From: JAPUDS01 sp039812985
GTDB taxonomy: Bacteria; Patescibacteriota; Saccharimonadia; Saccharimonadales; Saccharimonadaceae
Reading direction: 5' to 3'
Length of the DNA stretch: 10,083 nt
Assembly: GCA_039812985.1 (NCBI GenBank)
Contig: JBDHUL010000032.1
Coordinates: forward strand, 1 to 10,083
In this document: one piece after another, positions 5,793 to 10,083 of the stretch
Position numbering within the stretch: the stretch's first letter is position 1
Layout of the letters: each line of letters begins with the position of its first letter
The notes under the pieces: model-generated
The model's database searches: none
Seen by the model: the letters and a program-made list of their open reading frames with translations, nothing else
Told to the model about the DNA's origin: nothing
Position numbers and translations under genes: made by a program

Positions 5793-6589
5793 CGATGGTG
5801 CTCGACCGTTCTTTCAACCAGAGCACTATCAACGGCAGCTGTTAGCATACCGGCATAGAGTCTAGGGATACGGGCGCGTAACGGACAGCCAAACAGCGTC
5901 GTGTTCGGATTTGGGTGCAGAGTGATGGGCTTGCCTTCGGGGTTACGCATGGTAACGAGCGAGTTTTGTCGTACGTCGATACGACCATCTGAAACGTTAA
6001 AATACTTCGGCTGGAAGTGCAGGTCGGCGTAGATTTGCTCGGGTCCGGAGGTGTGAAGTTTTGGTTTGGGACGCGTGGTGAGCCCATAGGTTAGGTCGCG
6101 GTCGGTATCGACATGCGATGCTGCGATGGCCATGAGGGTACCGGATGATCGAGCGAGATGACGGGCAACCAGTTCGGTCGTTGCATAGGGAAACTCGCGG
6201 AGCACAGCATGGGTGCCCGCCTCTAAAAAGGCACCGACAACGGCACAGGCAGCGAGTCCGGCGTGGGCGAGACTCATTTTTTGTTTTGGGGAGGCGAGGG
6301 CGTCGGGTATGTGCGTTATATAATCCTGCATAACACCGTAGGTATCCATGGCGAGACTAGGCCATGACTCTGGCTGGAGAGAGGCAACGGACGAATAGTT
6401 CATGCCTTTCATGGCAGTAAAATACTGACGAAATGTTCTGAGTTTATGTCGTGCATTTGGGTAGAGCGAAGCTGGGAGCGGTTTGCCGTTTTCGCTCATG
6501 ATATGAGGAGCCTCAAGCGGCTGGCGTGTTATCACCAGACGCGTATTGAGGGCTTGGGGGAGTCGCTCGGACAAGATAGACCTTGACAT
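5783..6589 (-). CDS. Unrecognised protein, 268 aa
   Basis: ATG 6589 gives a 268-residue product starting MSRSILSERL. The frame stays open upstream to 6847, but that would overlap mscL, and a strong promoter places transcription start at 6589. No family is recognised. The N-terminal third is basic and rich in Pro and Tyr. The middle has an alanine-rich, helix-like segment (about 105-125, AHAGLAACAVVGAFLEAG) that is short for a membrane span. Residues 165-235 are polar and probably beta-rich, with HPNPNTTLFGCPLRAR (225-240) as the most distinctive motif. The tail is helical. There are only two cysteines (115 and 235) and no signal peptide. It is probably cytoplasmic. It is transcribed alone, diverging from mscL and converging on argS, so context gives no clear function. 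The motif could serve as a search seed. Confidence 0.8.
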   Translation of the reverse strand: MSRSILSERLPQALNTRLVITRQPLEAPHIMSENGKPLPASLYPNARHKLRTFRQYFTAMKGMNYSSVASLQPESWPSLAMDTYGVMQDYITHIPDALASPKQKMSLAHAGLAACAVVGAFLEAGTHAVLREFPYATTELVARHLARSSGTLMAIAASHVDTDRDLTYGLTTRPKPKLHTSGPEQIYADLHFQPKYFNVSDGRIDVRQNSLVTMRNPEGKPITLHPNPNTTLFGCPLRARIPRLYAGMLTAAVDSALVERTVEHHRGV

Positions 6590-6595
6590 AAGAAA

Positions 6596-6625
6596 ACTAT
6601 ATGGCCTTATGGTACTATTTGTCAA
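6596..6625 (-). promoter_or_regulatory. Promoter for the 268-aa gene (leaderless)
   Basis: On the minus strand a perfect TTGACA (6620-6625) is followed after 18 nt by TATAGT (6596-6601). The A of the ATG (6589) is the seventh base after the -10, so the transcript should start on the start codon. No ribosome binding site is present, which agrees with leaderless translation. Confidence 0.65.
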
Positions 6626-6639
6626 GAGCTTGAGTTCCT

Positions 6640-6667
6640 TTGAAAATATACCGGGGCGTAGTATAAT
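6640..6667 (+). promoter_or_regulatory. Promoter for mscL
   Basis: TTGAAA (6640-6645) and a perfect TATAAT (6662-6667) are separated by 16 nt. The predicted start near 6674 leaves a 5' UTR of about 40 nt that carries AAGGAG (6701-6706). Its -35 box lies 14 bp from the -35 of the divergent gene, so the two promoters stand back to back. Confidence 0.7.
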
Positions 6668-6712
6668 CAACACTATTAACAGAGGTAATCTACATACATC
6701 AAGGAGATGCAT

Positions 6713-7132
6713 ATGCCCGCAAAACGTGTTGCAAATAAGAAAGAAGCTGCTATACGCGCAGACGAAGACCGCAAGATTGTCGCGGCCGCAAAAGTCAAAA
6801 GCGCAGCGAACCATGGCTCTGGGTTTATGAGCTTTATCCGAGAACAAGGCGTGGTTGGTCTAGCGGTTGGTTTGGCCATTGGTACGGCAGCTGGCGATAC
6901 CGTAAAACAGCTTGTCGGGGCGTTTATTGACCCGCTCGTTCAGCTCATCGTTGGGTCGCAGGCGGGACTCAAAGCGGCGTCATTTAATGTCGATATATTT
7001 GGCCGAAAAGCCGACTTTACTTGGGGCGCGTTTGTGAGCTCGCTTATTACACTGCTTGCGGTTGCGTTGGTGGTTTACGGTATCGTTCACTTCCTAAAAC
7101 TCGATAAACTGGACAAGAAAAAAGACGCCTAA
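6713..7132 (+). CDS. mscL: Large-conductance mechanosensitive channel (MscL)
   Basis: A membrane channel that opens under high tension to release solutes during osmotic downshock; MscL channels are homopentamers. ATG 6713 (139 aa) is chosen because AAGGAG at 6701-6706 lies 6 nt upstream; the in-frame ATG at 6707 directly abuts that site. TM1 (about 45-72) has the family's glycine/alanine-rich pore helix, GVVGLAVGLAIGTAAGDTV, followed by the conserved-type IDPLV turn. The extracytoplasmic loop spans about 75-105, and TM2 about 106-128. Total length is normal, but the layout is shifted. A charged N-terminal extension of roughly 25-30 residues precedes the usual start, and only about 11 residues (ending DKLDKKKDA) follow TM2, so the C-terminal cytoplasmic helix bundle seen in E. 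coli MscL appears to be missing. The gene is monocistronic, with a hairpin across its stop codon. Confidence 0.9.
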   Translation: MPAKRVANKKEAAIRADEDRKIVAAAKVKSAANHGSGFMSFIREQGVVGLAVGLAIGTAAGDTVKQLVGAFIDPLVQLIVGSQAGLKAASFNVDIFGRKADFTWGAFVSSLITLLAVALVVYGIVHFLKLDKLDKKKDA

Positions 7133-7138
7133 CAGGCG
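7126..7138 (+). terminator. Weak hairpin at the mscL stop codon
   Basis: CGCCT (7126-7130) pairs with AGGCG (7134-7138) around a 3-nt loop, overlapping the TAA stop and followed by CTTTA. The stem is short and the T tract poor, so termination here is uncertain. A second weak candidate lies at 7197-7214: AGGCT and AGCCT with an inner CT/AG pairing, followed after AGAG by TTTTCGTTT. Confidence 0.3.
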
Positions 7139-7246
7139 CTTTACAACGGACGTACGGATGCTTTGTGCACCGGGCCAAGGAGCAGCGTTTTACGGGAGGC
7201 TCTTCAAGTAGCCTAGAGTTTTCGTTTGGGTTGCCGTTAAATAACC

Positions 7247-7276
7247 TTGCAGACGGAGTGGGGACGGGTATATGAT
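7247..7276 (+). promoter_or_regulatory. Candidate promoter for the helicase gene
   Basis: TATGAT (7271-7276) is a good -10. TTGCAG (7247-7252), 18 nt upstream, shares only TTG with the -35 consensus. The predicted start is near 7283, giving a leader of about 38 nt that contains AGAGGAGA (7301-7308). Nothing else was recognised in the 188-bp spacer after mscL apart from the weak hairpins. Confidence 0.45.
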
Positions 7277-7300
7277 AGACCTAAGAATACTGGTAAGCAC

Positions 7301-7308
7301 AGAGGAGA
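7301..7308 (+). promoter_or_regulatory. Ribosome binding site of the helicase gene, with long spacing
   Basis: AGAGGAGA is strongly complementary to the 16S rRNA tail but lies 12 nt before ATG 7321, longer than the usual 5-9. The reading frame is closed by TAA at 7294-7296, so ATG 7321 is the only ATG in frame near this site. The next ATG in frame, at 7486, has no ribosome binding site. Confidence 0.5.
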
Positions 7309-7320
7309 CATACACGCATT

Positions 7321-10083
7321 ATGCCGCGCGGCCTAGAGTATCGTATCGACACGTATAGAGGTGTCCCTATAACACCCAGACAAAGTAAACCGAGCAACAC
7401 CCCTCGCCACAATGCCGCGCGAGGGGTGTTTGCGACTCGTGACAGTGAGGGTGCGCTCCATACTCGCCAAATCATTGCTGAACAGATGCGGCGTAAGCTT
7501 GGGGGGGGTACGCCCACAACGGAGTCGGCCGCAGAGCGAGAGATTTCAGAGGTTGAACGCGAGGGTGAGTTTGCCTTTGGCAACCCCGAACTGCCTTCGT
7601 GGCATAAAAAACAGGAAATAATCGACACGGTTTCTCAGAACCGGGTTACGGTCATATCAGGGGAGACTGGGTGTGGCAAGAGCACGCAAGTGCCTCAGTT
7701 TTTACTGGAGGCGGAGTTTGAGAAAATCGTGATCACACAGCCGCGCCTCATGGCGGCTAACGGTGTTGCCGAACGGATACGAGATGAGCTGCAAGGGGCA
7801 TTTCAGGGTGAGGAGCGGGCGCGTGATCTGGTGGGCATCCAGACATCAGAGAAGAACGACGTCAGCAACAACGCCAGGATACTTGTGCGCACAGACGGCT
7901 TGGAGCAGATCATGCAACTTGAGGAGCGTCTCGGGCGCATGACCCGGGCTGATGCAAAGGCTGAAGCGGCGCGGACGGTGCTCATACTTGATGAAGCGCA
8001 CGAGTCAAACCCAAACATGGTCGGGTTACAGGCGCTGATGAAGCGGCTGCTTGTTGAACACCCAGACATGAGGCTCGTGGTGATGAGTGCGACCGTGGAC
8101 ACGGAGCGGTACGCTCGGTACTATAGCGACATCGCTACCGACGGATTTGTGCCGGTTATCGAGATAGAAGGACGACCGCACAAGGTGGAGGTTCGCGAAA
8201 GGCCTGAGGTAACTGTCAAACAAGCCCTGCGCGAACTATTACAGACAGAAGGGGCCATCAAAGACGGCGAAGATATACTTGTTTTTACCCATGGACAGGG
8301 CGCTATAAAGGACCTAATCGCAGAGTGCAGGACTGCTTTGTGCCGCGAAGATGTTGAGGTGCATTTTCTTCCACTCTATGCTGCCCAAACGGAACAGGAA
8401 CAGGCGAGGGTACTACCTGATCATTCAGGGATTAACATTATCGTCGCAACCGATGTCGCAATGACCAGCTTGACGTTTCCGCGGGTAAGATATGTCATTG
8501 ACCAAGGGCTGACAAAAAATCCACATCTGGATGAAGAGAATGCCGGAGGGTTAGTCCTCGAGGCATGTTCTCGAGCGGAATGCATGCAGCGCGCCGGGAG
8601 AACGGGTAGGGTGCAGGACGGTGAATACTGGCTGGTAAATCCTGAGAACGATATGAGTTTTGTTACTCTAGTGAATCGACCTAGGTTTCCATCGCCGCCG
8701 ATATTTTCGACAGAACTCTCACGCATGGCACTCTTGTACGCGGCGTATGATGTCGATATACGCGAATTTGATTTTATTGACGATGTTTCATGGTCGTCTC
8801 GGCTCGCAGCGTTCGATAAGCTCCGGGTGCTCGGAGCCGTTGATAAGGCTGATGCCATCACGGCTATTGGTCGGTGCATGAATAATTTTCCAGTGAAGAC
8901 GGAGCATGCGCGCATGCTCGCCGAGGCATTGCGCCCACACGTGCCGGAGAATGTATTTTTCAATGTGGCGTTGGTCGCTGCGGCATTTGAGGCGGGGGGG
9001 CTTCGGGATTTCTTTTCAAAAAATACTGGCTGGAAAGATCGAATACGAGACCCAAGGCATGACATAGACCTAGAAATGAGACTTTTTCGTGCTATTGGCA
9101 CCAAGACTTGCGGTGAAGGACAGGACAGGCAGTTACTGAGAGGCTATGGTCTCAGTGCGAAAGGTGTCATAAAGGCCCGTAAGAGTTTTCACAAGATGTG
9201 TCGAGCAGCAGGCAAGAACCCATACGACGTCGTTGCTCTGTCGCCGACTCCAAGCGAGGCAAAGCAAATCGAGCACTGTATCGCGAGTGGTCTGGTCGAT
9301 ACGCTCTATGCGCGGGGCGATAAGCTCTCCAAATCAAAGCAGTACAGCTATACACCGCTTGCCAGAGAGGGACTAAGGAGAACTATTAGCAACCGGAGCG
9401 TTGTCCCAAAAAGCCCAGAGCTGGTTGCAGGGACGCCGCGGTTTTATATGTCCGGCGACAAGAAAAACGACATTATTGAGAATGTTCTTCCCGTTACTCG
9501 CGAGAGTATTAAGGAGCTTGACATACCGACAGAGCTGGTTCGAGTTGGACTGGTGGCACAGGGGGGCATGTTGAAGGTAGTCAATGAAAAACGCATTGGA
9601 GCGGTGGCGATTGAGCAGATAACAACCCCTGCGGTGATGAGCGAGGCGGACGTTCGTACTGCACTCATTGAGGCTGTTATGAATCATCCGGGAGCCGCCC
9701 AGAGGCATCTACTCGAGATAAAGGATAAACTGCTCGGGCTGTATCATCTCTCTGGCAACCCCAATCTTCAACGGGGAGCATCGTGGTATGAATCACTGGT
9801 GCTCGAGGCTGTACGAGACGCCGAAACAGCAGCACCATATGCGGTTGATAATGAGTTATGGCGGATTATCAACGAAAGAAATATATCACTGGACGGATAT
9901 TGCTCGCCAACGGTGCAGGAGGCGATACGACAACGAGCGGTGCGGACAGTCGATATCGGTGAGCGGTCGCTGGGAGTGATATATCAGAATGGTAAACCAA
10001 TTGTGAGAAAAGTGCCGCCCGAACTGGTTGACGATATTCCTGATAGCGTTACGATACCAGACGGCCGAGAGGTTTGGTTTAGG
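7321..10083 (+). CDS. hrpA: DEAH-box (RHA/HrpA-like) helicase, 3' end beyond window
   Basis: An NTP-dependent RNA (possibly DNA) helicase; HrpA relatives remodel RNA or rescue stalled ribosomes. The frame is open for 921 codons to the right edge; E. coli HrpA is about 1,300 aa. After a charged, low-complexity N-terminus (1-95) come the helicase motifs: Walker A GETGCGKST (114-122), Ia TQPRLMAA (139-146), Ib TDG (191-193), DEAH (224-227), SAT (256-258), motif V ATDVAMTSLTF (from 376) and motif VI QRAGRTGR (423-430). The region after about 455 should hold the winged-helix and ratchet-like domains. Residues beyond about 600 are unlike anything I recognise. Motif V differs from the usual ATNxAETSLT (N to D, E to M), and motif Ia has Leu for the second Arg, so this is a divergent member. 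An 8-G run lies at 7501-7508. The symbol is by similarity; the family is much surer than orthology to E. coli HrpA. Confidence 0.88.
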   Translation, partial: MPRGLEYRIDTYRGVPITPRQSKPSNTPRHNAARGVFATRDSEGALHTRQIIAEQMRRKLGGGTPTTESAAEREISEVEREGEFAFGNPELPSWHKKQEIIDTVSQNRVTVISGETGCGKSTQVPQFLLEAEFEKIVITQPRLMAANGVAERIRDELQGAFQGEERARDLVGIQTSEKNDVSNNARILVRTDGLEQIMQLEERLGRMTRADAKAEAARTVLILDEAHESNPNMVGLQALMKRLLVEHPDMRLVVMSATVDTERYARYYSDIATDGFVPVIEIEGRPHKVEVRERPEVTVKQALRELLQTEGAIKDGEDILVFTHGQGAIKDLIAECRTALCREDVEVHFLPLYAAQTEQEQARVLPDHSGINIIVATDVAMTSLTFPRVRYVIDQGLTKNPHLDEENAGGLVLEACSRAECMQRAGRTGRVQDGEYWLVNPENDMSFVTLVNRPRFPSPPIFSTELSRMALLYAAYDVDIREFDFIDDVSWSSRLAAFDKLRVLGAVDKADAITAIGRCMNNFPVKTEHARMLAEALRPHVPENVFFNVALVAAAFEAGGLRDFFSKNTGWKDRIRDPRHDIDLEMRLFRAIGTKTCGEGQDRQLLRGYGLSAKGVIKARKSFHKMCRAAGKNPYDVVALSPTPSEAKQIEHCIASGLVDTLYARGDKLSKSKQYSYTPLAREGLRRTISNRSVVPKSPELVAGTPRFYMSGDKKNDIIENVLPVTRESIKELDIPTELVRVGLVAQGGMLKVVNEKRIGAVAIEQITTPAVMSEADVRTALIEAVMNHPGAAQRHLLEIKDKLLGLYHLSGNPNLQRGASWYESLVLEAVRDAETAAPYAVDNELWRIINERNISLDGYCSPTVQEAIRQRAVRTVDIGERSLGVIYQNGKPIVRKVPPELVDDIPDSVTIPDGREVWFR
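7396..7430. repeat. Perfect 12-bp inverted repeat inside the helicase 5' coding region
   Basis: AACACCCCTCGC (7396-7407) and GCGAGGGGTGTT (7419-7430) are exact reverse complements around an 11-nt loop. The RNA stem would be GC-rich and very stable, about 75 nt after the start codon. No T tract follows, so it is not a standard terminator. Confidence 0.85.
7501..7508 (+). repeat. G8 homopolymer near the 5' end of the helicase gene
   Basis: Eight consecutive Gs encode part of a Gly-Gly-Gly stretch around residues 61-63, upstream of all helicase motifs. Gain or loss of one G would remove the helicase from the frame set by ATG 7321. A second run of seven Gs lies at 8994-9000 in the same gene. Confidence 0.8.

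Noticed and set aside
6707..6712. Alternative mscL start at ATG 6707
   Set aside because: It directly abuts the AAGGAG ribosome binding site, leaving no spacing; ATG 6713 has ideal spacing.
6590..6847. N-terminal extension of the 268-aa gene to a start at 6847
   Set aside because: It would overlap the promoter and first 135 bp of mscL. A consensus promoter for the gene lies inside it and places transcription start at 6589.
7412..7621. 69-codon plus-strand frame beginning in the helicase hairpin loop
   Set aside because: It overlaps the helicase frame, lacks a ribosome binding site, and its basic, repetitive product looks like a shadow frame.
8421..9104. 227-codon open frame on the minus strand
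   Set aside because: It lies antisense to helicase motifs V-VI and the following domain. The serine/arginine-rich composition is typical of a shadow frame.

Overview
This is a compact, gene-dense bacterial window of moderate GC content that uses the standard code: TAA, TAG and TGA all terminate genes and no gene has an internal TGA. It carries six clear genes and the tail of a seventh. The gene mix (a slightly short CTP synthase, a fused succinyl-CoA synthetase, ArgRS, an MscL-type channel, a divergent DEAH helicase and an unrecognised protein), the tight packing and the frequent lack of Shine-Dalgarno sites suggest a small-genome lineage. My best guess is the Patescibacteria/CPR, perhaps Saccharibacteria. 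That is an inference from overall character, not a placement.

Layout. Positions 1-266 hold the 3' end of an unrecognised plus-strand gene, closed by a strong intrinsic terminator (287-311). Positions 335-474 form the pyrG leader: an extended -10 promoter, a perfect 12-bp inverted repeat, a possible 40-codon leader ORF whose stop overlaps the pyrG GTG start, and an intrinsic terminator inside that ORF. pyrG (CTP synthase) occupies 471-2048. A minus-strand gene at 2032-4107 encodes a one-chain succinyl-CoA synthetase (beta then alpha) and overlaps the pyrG 3' end by 17 nt. It diverges from argS (4140-5777) across only 32 bp, and both appear to be transcribed as leaderless mRNAs from interleaved promoters. 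argS converges, with a 5-nt gap, on an unrecognised minus-strand gene (5783-6589), also apparently leaderless. That gene diverges from mscL (6713-7132), which has a normal promoter and ribosome binding site. A 188-bp spacer with a promoter leads to a DEAH/RHA-family helicase (7321 onward) that runs off the right edge.

How they fit together. The genes do not form one operon; most are separate transcription units in convergent or divergent pairs. They cover nucleotide supply (CTP), acyl-CoA/ATP interconversion, translation, osmotic protection and RNA remodelling. The most noteworthy features are the pyrG leader, whose architecture resembles the E. coli pyrBI attenuator; the fused synthetase, whose linker is encoded by a run of hairpins and an 8-bp tandem repeat; and the mix of leaderless and SD-led genes.

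No tRNA, rRNA, CRISPR array, insertion sequence or tandem gene array was seen. No non-coding stretch exceeds about 210 bp.
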